Position numbers and translations under genes: made by a program
Shown here: piece after piece, positions 43,128-50,008 of the stretch
Position numbering within the stretch: position 1 is the first letter of the stretch
Layout of the letters: each line of letters starts with the position of its first letter
Notes under the pieces: model-generated
Databases searched by the model: none
What the model was told of the DNA's origin: nothing
Seen by the model: only the letters and a program-made list of their open reading frames with translations
Source of the DNA: Fimenecus stercoravium
GTDB lineage: Bacteria > Bacillota > Clostridia > Oscillospirales > Acutalibacteraceae
Direction of reading: 5' to 3'
Assembly: GCA_018711545.1 (NCBI GenBank)
Contig: DVIC01000061.1
Location: 1-64,000 of the forward strand
Length of the DNA: 64,000 nucleotides

Positions 43128-44069
43128 TGCCTGTACGACCTGTCCGAAAACGGAAATCACCTCAGGGATGGCAAAATATGCGATCGGCAGGATGGTGAGC
43201 CACAGCGTCTTGAGCTTGGGCTGCTTGTAAATGCCGAACGCCGCGCCGTAAAAGATGAGAATCTCAAAGACAGCACGAATAAACATATTTGTGCGGGCAA
43301 AATCCGACGCATCCGCATAAAACCCCAAAGCGATCCAAAGGATATGGTACAAAAGCTGTCCGGCAAGCACTGCACTGAACAAAATCCGCAGCGTTTTGCG
43401 CCCCTTTTCGGTGTCTGCTTGTGCGGCGGCGTTCAGGAAGAACGCCAAAAAGAAAAAGTCTATAATCATCAATACAAGTGAAACTGCCGCCTCCGTAATA
43501 AACCATGCGGAATCTATACCGGCTTGCACCGTTTTCATAGTAAACGGAAGGATCACCCATGAAACGACCGAATCTGCGACAAAGGGATACAGAAATTCAA
43601 AATCCGCCACCCGACCGCGAAAATTCGTATTTTTAATGAGATGCGATCCGAGGAATATGCCCGAACAGATCGTAATGACCGTTTGACAAATATCGGAAAC
43701 GGTGTAATACAGGGCGGGTATGCTTGCGCCGAGCGCCGCCGCGATGGAAGCGGGGGTATTCAGCGCAGTTTGTACCGCAAAAACCAAAAGCCACCAGATC
43801 AATACGATTTTCATCAGGTACAAAACCGGCTTTTTCGGCGTCTTGCGCGCCGCCGCGCGTGCGGCGGCATGCAGCGCATCTATGTCCACCGTGAAATAGT
43901 CGTCAGGCAGGTGATACGTCTCTATGATCTTCTGCGCCGCGTCATCGGGCACCTCGCCCGTCATTTCCAGCCGTTCGATCTCCGCTTCCGAAACCGATAA
44001 AAGCTCTGCGAGATCCCTGCGCCAGATGTTCTGTTCCGCGCGGAATTGCGCAAGTGTGCGTTTTGCCAT
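43125..44069 (-). CDS. HTH-membrane fusion protein (paralogue of the next gene)
   Basis: 314 residues. The N-terminal XRE-like HTH (about 3-45: TLAQFRAEQNIWRRDLAELLSVS) is followed by a linker and about seven membrane segments, ending GAAFGIYKQPKLKTLWL. GGAGG upstream decides ATG 44069. The C-terminal membrane half is clearly related to the neighbouring 284-residue protein. A membrane-bound transcription regulator is one reading; the HTH may also serve in protein contacts. Function unknown. Confidence 0.78.
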   Translation of the reverse strand: MAKRTLAQFRAEQNIWRRDLAELLSVSEAEIERLEMTGEVPDDAAQKIIETYHLPDDYFTVDIDALHAAARAAARKTPKKPVLYLMKIVLIWWLLVFAVQTALNTPASIAAALGASIPALYYTVSDICQTVITICSGIFLGSHLIKNTNFRGRVADFEFLYPFVADSVVSWVILPFTMKTVQAGIDSAWFITEAAVSLVLMIIDFFFLAFFLNAAAQADTEKGRKTLRILFSAVLAGQLLYHILWIALGFYADASDFARTNMFIRAVFEILIFYGAAFGIYKQPKLKTLWLTILPIAYFAIPEVISVFGQVVQA

Positions 44070-44115
44070 ACAGAATCCTCCATTCTCTTGAACCCCAAAT
44101 ATTTGAAAAGCGAGA

Positions 44116-44970
44116 TCAAGCGATCGCTTTCCGGACAATGAAAAAGATATTCGGCAGCAGGTAGTATAGGATCGGCAGTACAGAGAGCCAAAGCGGTTTC
44201 AGCTTCGGCAGCTTGTAAATGCCGAATGCCGCGCCGAACAGTACAGCTAAGAAAATCACCAGTGTTGCGGCGGTTTCTATCCAGCCGAAGACGGAGATCC
44301 CCGCAACGCCCCGAAACACCGCGTCCAAAATCAGGTTGAGCAAATATCCAAGCAGCGAGAGCATGAGCAGGGGCTTGAGCCGCTTTCGCCGTTCGTCCAC
44401 GTCCGTCTCGGCGGCAGCGCGGACAAAGTATGCAAAATACAAAAAGGACGCAATAACAGACACAAGTCCGAAAAACAGGTACAAACCGTTCCGCACAGAA
44501 AGCGTCTCGGCGCCGGCGGCAAGGGCGGCAAACGGGACGGCGATCCAGCCGGTCGCGGCGTCCGGGAGAAAAAGATACATCCACTTGAAATCCGAGACCG
44601 CACCGCCGAAGCAGGTTTTCTTTCGGAAAAACGCGGACAGGCATACCGCGGAAACAAGCCCGACTGCCGCCGCGCTGAGACGCAAAAGCGTAGCGAACGG
44701 CTCACGCATCGTGTCGCCCGACGCGGCAAGGTAGATCAGAACAGTCAGCAGCATGATGGCGAGTAAGCTGAGAAGCTGCCAAACAATGTCAACCTTGATC
44801 AGATATGCGATCGGGTGCCTTGGCGTCTTGTGCGATGCGTTGCGTGCGGCGCGGCGCTCGGCGCTGTCGACCGCCCGGCGTGCAGCAAGGAATAAGGCCT
44901 CGCGCGCGTCTGTGTCCGTATTTGTATCGTCCGGCTCTGTGCCGTTGGGCACAAGGGGCTCATTTTCCAT
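44116..44970 (-). CDS. Integral membrane protein, HTH-less paralogue of the neighbour
   Basis: 284 residues. A polar N-terminus of about 50 residues is followed by about seven membrane segments ending GAAFGIYKLPKLKPLWLSVLP. The same block occurs in the downstream gene (GAAFGIYKQPKLKTLWLTILP), as do the KTPxxPxxYLxK and FRGRVxDFxFLYPF-like segments. It keeps the basic linker but has no HTH. GGAGGGTAC is the ribosome site. The two genes are 46 bp apart and arose by tandem duplication. Function unknown. Confidence 0.78.
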   Translation of the reverse strand: MENEPLVPNGTEPDDTNTDTDAREALFLAARRAVDSAERRAARNASHKTPRHPIAYLIKVDIVWQLLSLLAIMLLTVLIYLAASGDTMREPFATLLRLSAAAVGLVSAVCLSAFFRKKTCFGGAVSDFKWMYLFLPDAATGWIAVPFAALAAGAETLSVRNGLYLFFGLVSVIASFLYFAYFVRAAAETDVDERRKRLKPLLMLSLLGYLLNLILDAVFRGVAGISVFGWIETAATLVIFLAVLFGAAFGIYKLPKLKPLWLSVLPILYYLLPNIFFIVRKAIA

Positions 44971-45059
44971 GCCGTACCCTCCGTTTTTTGCAGCATATGG
45001 TTGAAAAACAGGGGCAATTTGTGCTTATGCACAACTTCCTGCCCATATAAATCAAATTT

Positions 45060-45088
45060 ATTGTATCATATTTCAAAGCGCATGTAAA
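45060..45088 (-). promoter_or_regulatory. SigA promoter of the paralogue pair
   Basis: Minus strand TTTACA (45083-45088), 17 bp, TACAAT (45060-45065). The leader contains a TTGTGC/GCACAA hairpin at 45019-45034. Confidence 0.75.
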
Positions 45089-45132
45089 GCACGGCAACAT
45101 AAGCATTCACAAGAAATTCTGATGAAAAAGGC

Positions 45133-45161
45133 TTGACTTTCTCGTTGCTACATTGTATAAT
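45133..45161 (+). promoter_or_regulatory. SigA promoter of tRNA-Gln
   Basis: TTGACT (45133-45138), 17 bp, perfect TATAAT (45156-45161), about 20 bp upstream of the tRNA. Confidence 0.92.
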
Positions 45162-45180
45162 ACCACTTGCAATTTCACAC

Positions 45181-45254
45181 AGCGGTATTGTGTAATGGTA
45201 GCACAGCGGACTCTGACTCCGTATGTAGAGGTTCGAATCCTTTTACCGCTGCCA
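45181..45254 (+). tRNA. tRNA-Gln (anticodon CTG)
   Basis: Folds as a full cloverleaf. Acceptor AGCGGTA with TACCGCT, D stem GTGT/GCAC, anticodon stem GCGGA/TCCGT (one G-T) with loop CTCTGAC giving anticodon CTG for CAG codons, and T arm AGAGG-TTCGAAT-CCTTT. Discriminator G and an encoded CCA complete it. The gene stands alone with its own strong promoter and terminator. Confidence 0.96.
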
Positions 45255-45297
45255 GAAACAGCACAGTGGCTTTTGCCGCTGTGCTGTTTCTTTTTTA
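45254..45297 (+). terminator. Terminator of tRNA-Gln
   Basis: A 13-bp stem AGAAACAGCACAG (45254-45266) with CTGTGCTGTTTCT (45279-45291), then six Ts. Confidence 0.92.
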
Positions 45298-45300
45298 GAC

Positions 45301-45316
45301 AAAAGGATTCGAACCT
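45301..45316 (-). repeat. Inverted 16-bp copy of the tRNA-Gln T-arm
   Basis: Bases 45301-45316 are the exact reverse complement of 45229-45244, which form the T-arm of tRNA-Gln. The flanks do not fold as a tRNA, so this is a fragment. Confidence 0.85.
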
Positions 45317-45360
45317 GGGAAACGCAATGCCGGAATGCAGATAAACGCTTTATGGCATAA

Positions 45361-45396
45361 AAAACAGGAACTTTGTTTCTGCAAAGTTCCTGTTTT
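45361..45396. terminator. Terminator after the permease gene
   Basis: A 15-bp perfect stem (45361-45375 with 45382-45396). TTTTATG follows on the minus strand and TGTTT on the plus strand. Confidence 0.85.
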
Positions 45397-45425
45397 TGTT
45401 TATGCGTTTATAAAATACTGCGGAT

Positions 45426-46943
45426 TTACGCCTGTTCGCTTGCAGAGGATTCCGCATCGACAGCCGCTTCCGTCTGCGCGTCGTCGGTCTTCTTCGACTT
45501 TTTGCGCTCGCCGATGCTCAACAGCAGGTTGAGGATGATGCCTGCGACCGCAGCGCCCGCCACGCAGGGGATGCCGTTCGTAAAGCCCGGGAACGGGATG
45601 TTGCCGCCGAAGGCATACTGCCCGCCGAGACCGATGATCATAATGCACGCGATGACAGCGATGTTCTTCGAGGAGAACATGTCGCACTTCTTGTCGATCA
45701 TGATCGCGATACCCTGTGCGGCGATTGCGCCGAACAGATAGATCTCAAGCCCGCCGATAACTGCGGTCGGGATGGCGTAAATGCCGCGGATAAGGGGGGT
45801 GAAGCAGGCAACGACCATTGCGATGATCGCCGCAACGATGAGCACGGGAACGGAGAAGACCTTGGTGATCGCCATGGTCGAGATGTTCTCGCCGTAGTTC
45901 GTGCCCGCAGGGCCGCCGATCATACCCGTGATCATATCGCCGATACCGTCGCCGATGAGGTTACGATCCAGCTTGCTGACCAGGTCATATTTCTTGGAAA
46001 TGCCCTTGCGGCGCGCCACATCGTTTACATAAATGTCAAGCTGATACATATGCGCGGTGGATTCGGGAATCGTCGCGATCGCGATGGGCATAATGGCAAC
46101 GACTGCCGCGAGCGAGGGCTTCGGCAGGGAGAACGCGGGCAGCGCGAAGATGCTGCCGTTGCCGGCTTTCCATACGGAGGCGGAAACGAGCGAATCCACA
46201 GTCATCTGGTCAAACAGGTTCATGCCGTCGGTGCACCCGCCCGCAAAATAGATGATGGCGGCGACCACACAGCCGAGCGCCGCGCCCAAAAGCAGCGGCA
46301 GCTGGCCGAGGAAGCCCTTGAGGTATCTCGAAAAGAGGATCGTAGCAAGCAGCGTGGAAAGGGACACGAGCCAAATGAGCCCGTCGCTGCCCGTGAAGGT
46401 CGCGGACGGCGTGTAGGCATCCGTCAGCGCGTTGCCCGCAAGCGTCAGACCGATGATCATCGCGACGGGACCCGTGATGGTGGGGGGCAGGATCTTTTCT
46501 ACGGCGTCGGTGCCGAACAGCTTGATGATGAGACCTGCGGCGATGGAGACAAAGCCCGACATCACAATGCCGAACTGCGCGTATTGGATCGCTTCCGTCG
46601 GAAGTGTCGCGACCGCGCCCTCCTGCCAGGCAAGCATTTGCGCATATGCCTCGGGCGAGAGCTTTTCCATTACGGTCTCGCTGGTGACCAGCGCCGAGAT
46701 CGCCGTCAGATACGCGAAGCTCGACCCGTAGTAGAGCGGGATCTTGCGCCCGGTGATCAGGATAAAGCAGATCGTGGCAAGGCCGCTGGCGAAGATCGTG
46801 GTGGACACCTGAAAACCGGTGATCAGCGCCACGGTGACCGTTGCGGGGAACATGACGATGACCTGCTGCACGGCGTACAGCAGCAGCTGCCAAAACGGCG
46901 GCCGTTCGTCGGGGAGGTAGCCGTAAACTTTTTTCTCTTTCAT
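45426..46943 (-). CDS. Uracil-xanthine permease, NCS2 family
   Basis: 505 residues with about 14 membrane segments, the UraA/PbuX fold. Family motifs include LPPTITGPVAMIIGL, a QxSIxRTT-like helix reading IATIPESTAHMYQL, and GGPAGTNYGENISTMAITKV, the signature of the uracil and xanthine branches. The C-terminal tail is acidic and low-complexity. It imports a nucleobase with protons; uracil is slightly favoured by the GTNYGEN motif. GTGAGGG precedes ATG 46943. A leader of about 180 nt lies upstream. Confidence 0.9.
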   Translation of the reverse strand: MKEKKVYGYLPDERPPFWQLLLYAVQQVIVMFPATVTVALITGFQVSTTIFASGLATICFILITGRKIPLYYGSSFAYLTAISALVTSETVMEKLSPEAYAQMLAWQEGAVATLPTEAIQYAQFGIVMSGFVSIAAGLIIKLFGTDAVEKILPPTITGPVAMIIGLTLAGNALTDAYTPSATFTGSDGLIWLVSLSTLLATILFSRYLKGFLGQLPLLLGAALGCVVAAIIYFAGGCTDGMNLFDQMTVDSLVSASVWKAGNGSIFALPAFSLPKPSLAAVVAIMPIAIATIPESTAHMYQLDIYVNDVARRKGISKKYDLVSKLDRNLIGDGIGDMITGMIGGPAGTNYGENISTMAITKVFSVPVLIVAAIIAMVVACFTPLIRGIYAIPTAVIGGLEIYLFGAIAAQGIAIMIDKKCDMFSSKNIAVIACIMIIGLGGQYAFGGNIPFPGFTNGIPCVAGAAVAGIILNLLLSIGERKKSKKTDDAQTEAAVDAESSASEQA

Positions 46944-47131
46944 CCGAAACCCTCACTTTTTTATTCTTGGACCGCCCAAAGGCGGACCCAAAGTTGGCTC
47001 AAAGAAAACGCCGGCTTCGCACAAACGTGCAAGCATGGCGTCTGCAAAACAGCGTTTAAAACGCCGATATACCAAAACCCCCGTTGGCTTTGTCGCGGCG
47101 GCAGCCCGAAGCCCCCGCTTGTATTATACAA
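46944..47131 (-). promoter_or_regulatory. Long GC-rich leader of the permease gene
   Basis: This interval separates the predicted start of transcription (near 47125) from ATG 46943. It holds several inverted repeats, including CCGCC-tttg-GGCGG near 46970-46990 and GGCGTTTTAAACGCTG. I see no purine-riboswitch core and no U tract, so a specific mechanism cannot be named. No gene is present in it. Confidence 0.45.
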
Positions 47132-47160
47132 ATTTTAGCATGGCGCACACGAGAAGTCAA
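47132..47160 (-). promoter_or_regulatory. SigA promoter of the permease gene
   Basis: Minus strand TTGACT (47155-47160), 17 bp, TAAAAT (47132-47137). Confidence 0.82.
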
Positions 47161-47207
47161 CAAAGAAATCCCGTTTTTGACAAAACCCGCATATCCCACA
47201 TACCGGC

Positions 47208-47237
47208 TTGTAAACCCGGTGCAAAGTGTGGTAATAT
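47208..47237 (+). promoter_or_regulatory. Probable promoter of the two-component system
   Basis: TTGTAA (47208-47213), 18 bp, TAATAT (47232-47237), about 85 bp upstream of the response regulator start. Confidence 0.55.
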
Positions 47238-47321
47238 TTCATAAAGACACAGTCCAATAAGCTGTCCGTGCGTTTTCGGCATATCGGGTCTGATCCGAGG
47301 CAGCTTAGTAAGGAGAAGCTT

Positions 47322-47993
47322 ATGTATCGCATTTTGATCGTAGAGGATGACCCCGGTATCGCCAAGGCGGTCGCCGCAGCGCTGCAAAAATGGGAACTGG
47401 ACGCGCGCTGTGTCACGGATTTCCGCAATGTGATGGCGGAATTCGCGCAGTACGACCCGCATTTGGTGCTTTTGGACATTTCCCTGCCGTTTTTCAACGG
47501 CTACCATTGGTGCTCGGAGATCCGCCGCGTGTCCAAGGTTCCGGTGATCTTCATATCCTCTGCGTCGGACAATATGAATATCGTTATGGCGATGAACATG
47601 GGCGCGGATGATTTTATTGCCAAGCCCTTTGACCAAAGCGTCCTGACGGCAAAAATTCAGGCGCTTTTGCGGCGCACCTATGATTTTGCCGCTGCCGTGC
47701 CGATCTTAGAGCACCGCGGCGCGCTCTTAAACACGGGCGACAATACGTTGACTTACGAAGGGCGCCAGATCGAGCTTTCCAAAAACGAATACCGTATTTT
47801 GTACACGCTGCTCGAAAACAAGGGCAAGGTCGTCAGCCGCGAAAAGCTGATGGAGCGCCTTTGGGAGACAGACAGCTTCGTGGATGAAAACACCCTTACG
47901 GTCAACGTCAACCGATTGCGCAAAAAGCTGGATGCCGCAGGACTTCCGGGCTTTATCACGACCCGCTTCGGCGTGGGGTATCTGGTGGAATAA
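47322..47993 (+). CDS. bceR: Response regulator, OmpR family, BceR-like
   Basis: 223 residues. The receiver domain has VEDD, the phospho-acceptor Asp in LLDISLPFFNGY, and the KPF lysine. The C-terminal winged helix has ELSKNEYRILYTLLENKGKVVSREKLMERLW. The sequence style (LDISLPFFNGYHWCSEIR) is that of BceR-type regulators controlling ABC exporters of peptide antibiotics. AAGGAG lies upstream of ATG 47322. It probably binds the TCTTAC/GTAAGA repeat ahead of the ABC genes. Confidence 0.92.
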   Translation: MYRILIVEDDPGIAKAVAAALQKWELDARCVTDFRNVMAEFAQYDPHLVLLDISLPFFNGYHWCSEIRRVSKVPVIFISSASDNMNIVMAMNMGADDFIAKPFDQSVLTAKIQALLRRTYDFAAAVPILEHRGALLNTGDNTLTYEGRQIELSKNEYRILYTLLENKGKVVSREKLMERLWETDSFVDENTLTVNVNRLRKKLDAAGLPGFITTRFGVGYLVE

Positions 47994-48007
47994 AGGGAGG
48001 GGAAATC

Positions 48008-49000
48008 ATGCGTATCTTTCTTGTTTATCTCAAGCAATATCGGCTGGGTATCGGGTTGTTTTTTCTGTTCTGTGCGGTCTTTGCGGCGGCGTTTTATCTA
48101 TACAGTCTGCCTTTGGGCGCGGTGCTTTACCCTGCGGCGATCTGTCTTGCGGTCGGGGCGACGGCGCTGCTTATCAAAGCCCGTATTTTGCGCAAAAAGC
48201 ACCGTGCGCTTTTAGAAATGATGCAGCGCCCCGCCGCGCTGATGGAAGGTTTTCCTGAGGCGATAACGGTGGATGACCGCGACTATCAGGCGATCATCGA
48301 GAAGCTGCGCGGCGAGCAGCGCACGCTCGAAAACAATATGAATGCGCGCTATACGGATATGCTCGAATACTACACCGTCTGGGCGCATCAGATCAAAACG
48401 CCCATCGCGTCCATGCGCCTGACGCTGCAAAACGAGGATTCGGACACAGCCCGGCGCGCGTCGGAGGATCTGTTCCGCATCGAGCAGTATGTCGAAATGG
48501 TGCTGATGTTCCTGCGGCTGGATGCCGATTCCACCGACTATGTGATCCGTTCGTATGATCTGGACGCCATCTTGAAACAAGCGGTGCGCAAATTCTCCAC
48601 ACAGTTCATTTATAAAAAGCTCCGCCTTTCCTACGAGGGTGTGCAGACCTCTGTCGTCACCGATGAAAAATGGCTGCTGTTTGTCGTCGAGCAGGTGCTT
48701 TCCAACGCCGTCAAATACACGCCCGCAGGCGGTGAGATCACCATAACTTTGGAAAGTCCCAAAACGCTTTGCATCCGGGACACGGGCTGCGGCATCGCAC
48801 CCGAAGACCTGCCGCGTATATTTGAGAAGGGGTACACGGGCTTAAACGGCAGGGCGGACAAAAGCGCAAGCGGCATCGGGCTGTATCTCTGCCGGCGGAT
48901 CCTTAAAAATCTCGGGCACTCGATCTCTGCGCAGTCCGAAGTGGGCAAGGGCACGGTCATCTCCATCGATTTGGCGCAAAATGCGCTTGAGGTGGAGTGA
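48008..49000 (+). CDS. bceS: Sensor histidine kinase, BceS-like (intramembrane-sensing)
   Basis: 330 residues. Two closely spaced N-terminal membrane segments with almost no extracellular loop, the hallmark of intramembrane-sensing kinases. The H-box is YYTVWAHQIKTPIASMRL, the N-box VLSNAVKYTPAGG, then DTGCGIAPEDLPRIFEKGYTG and ASGIGLYLC. It cannot bind a drug itself; by family knowledge it receives the signal from the BceAB transporter encoded downstream. It follows the regulator gene by 14 bp. Confidence 0.92.
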   Translation: MRIFLVYLKQYRLGIGLFFLFCAVFAAAFYLYSLPLGAVLYPAAICLAVGATALLIKARILRKKHRALLEMMQRPAALMEGFPEAITVDDRDYQAIIEKLRGEQRTLENNMNARYTDMLEYYTVWAHQIKTPIASMRLTLQNEDSDTARRASEDLFRIEQYVEMVLMFLRLDADSTDYVIRSYDLDAILKQAVRKFSTQFIYKKLRLSYEGVQTSVVTDEKWLLFVVEQVLSNAVKYTPAGGEITITLESPKTLCIRDTGCGIAPEDLPRIFEKGYTGLNGRADKSASGIGLYLCRRILKNLGHSISAQSEVGKGTVISIDLAQNALEVE

Positions 49001-49074
49001 TCAGATATTAGCTGTCAGAGGTTAGAGGGGAGAGGCACGGCGGGAAAGTTTGTGTGCAGTAAAGCGCCGAACAA

Positions 49075-49102
49075 CCCGTAGGGCAGGGCTTGCTCCCGCC
49101 GC
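49075..49102 (+). repeat. Short repeat related to 5541-5566
   Basis: GTAGGGC followed by GG..GCTTGCTCCCGCCG, matching the terminator repeat at 5541-5566 apart from a two-base deletion and one insertion. Here it has no T tract. Confidence 0.65.
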
Positions 49103-49131
49103 TGCGAAATAAATACGATCCAAAAGCCACT

Positions 49132-49149
49132 TCTTACAAAACCGTAAGA
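49132..49149 (+). promoter_or_regulatory. Probable BceR-type operator
   Basis: Perfect inverted repeat TCTTAC-AAAACC-GTAAGA. It fits the published BceR-like motif TNACA-N4-TGTAA with one mismatch. It is centred about 70 bp upstream of a TACAAT -10 (49203-49208) that has no good -35, as expected of an activated promoter. Confidence 0.75.
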
Positions 49150-49243
49150 TTTGCACGGGGAAATGTAAGCCGAATCGATGGCGAAGCGTTTCCCCGTTTT
49201 GCTACAATAAGACCACAAGAACGAAACAAGGAGGCGTGCAGAT

Positions 49244-50008
49244 ATGCACATCTTAGAAGTCACAGGGCTTAAAAAGACCTACACCACCCGTTTCGGCGGC
49301 AACAAGGTGGAGGCGCTCAAAAACGTAACGTTCAGCGTGGCGCAGGGCGAGTATGTAGCGATCATGGGCGAATCGGGCTCGGGCAAAACAACGCTTTTGA
49401 ACATTTTGGCGGCGCTCGACAAGCCCACGGGCGGCAAAGTTTTGCTCGACGGCGTGGATCTTTCCGAGATCAAGGAATCCGAGGTTGCCGCCTTTCGGCG
49501 CGACAACCTGGGCTTCGTGTTCCAGGATTTTAATTTGCTTGACACCTTTTCTTTGCAGGACAATATCTTCCTGCCGCTGGTGCTCGCCGGCAAACCGTAT
49601 AAGGAAATGCAGGCTTGCCTTGACCCCATTGCGCAGAAGCTCGGCATTGCCGACATCTTAAAAAAATATCCGTACGAGGTCTCCGGCGGGCAAAAGCAGC
49701 GCGCGGCGGTGGCGCGGGCGCTCATTACAAATCCGCGTCTGGTGCTTGCCGACGAGCCGACGGGCGCGCTTGATTCCAAAGCGACCGACGAGCTGCTGCG
49801 CTTGTTTCGGGACATCAACCGCGGCGGACAAACTATTCTGATGGTGACACACTCCGTCAAAGCCGCCAGCCACGCAGAACGTGTGCTCTTTATCAAGGAC
49901 GGCGAGGTGTTCCACCAGATCTATCGCGGCGAGAGCACGAACGAACAGCTGTACCAAAAGATCTCGGACACGCTGACCATGCTTGCGACGGGCGGTGAGC
50001 GCAAATGA
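49244..50008 (+). CDS. bceA: ABC transporter ATP-binding protein, BceA-like
   Basis: 254 residues. Walker A GESGSGKTT, Q-loop FQDFNLLDTF, signature SGGQKQRAAVARAL, Walker B LVLADEPTGALD and the switch His in VTHSVK. It belongs to the MacB/BceA subfamily. AAGGAGG is upstream of the ATG. It energises the large BceB permease encoded next, giving removal or release of peptide antibiotics such as bacitracin from lipid-cycle targets. Stop overlaps bceB (ATGA). Confidence 0.95.
   Translation: MHILEVTGLKKTYTTRFGGNKVEALKNVTFSVAQGEYVAIMGESGSGKTTLLNILAALDKPTGGKVLLDGVDLSEIKESEVAAFRRDNLGFVFQDFNLLDTFSLQDNIFLPLVLAGKPYKEMQACLDPIAQKLGIADILKKYPYEVSGGQKQRAAVARALITNPRLVLADEPTGALDSKATDELLRLFRDINRGGQTILMVTHSVKAASHAERVLFIKDGEVFHQIYRGESTNEQLYQKISDTLTMLATGGERK

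Noticed and set aside
45301..45380. Second tRNA gene on the minus strand
   Set aside because: Only the T-arm matches; no acceptor, D or anticodon arm can be formed.
46944..47131. Purine or xanthine riboswitch before the permease gene
   Set aside because: The conserved core sequences of those riboswitches are not present; only generic inverted repeats are seen.
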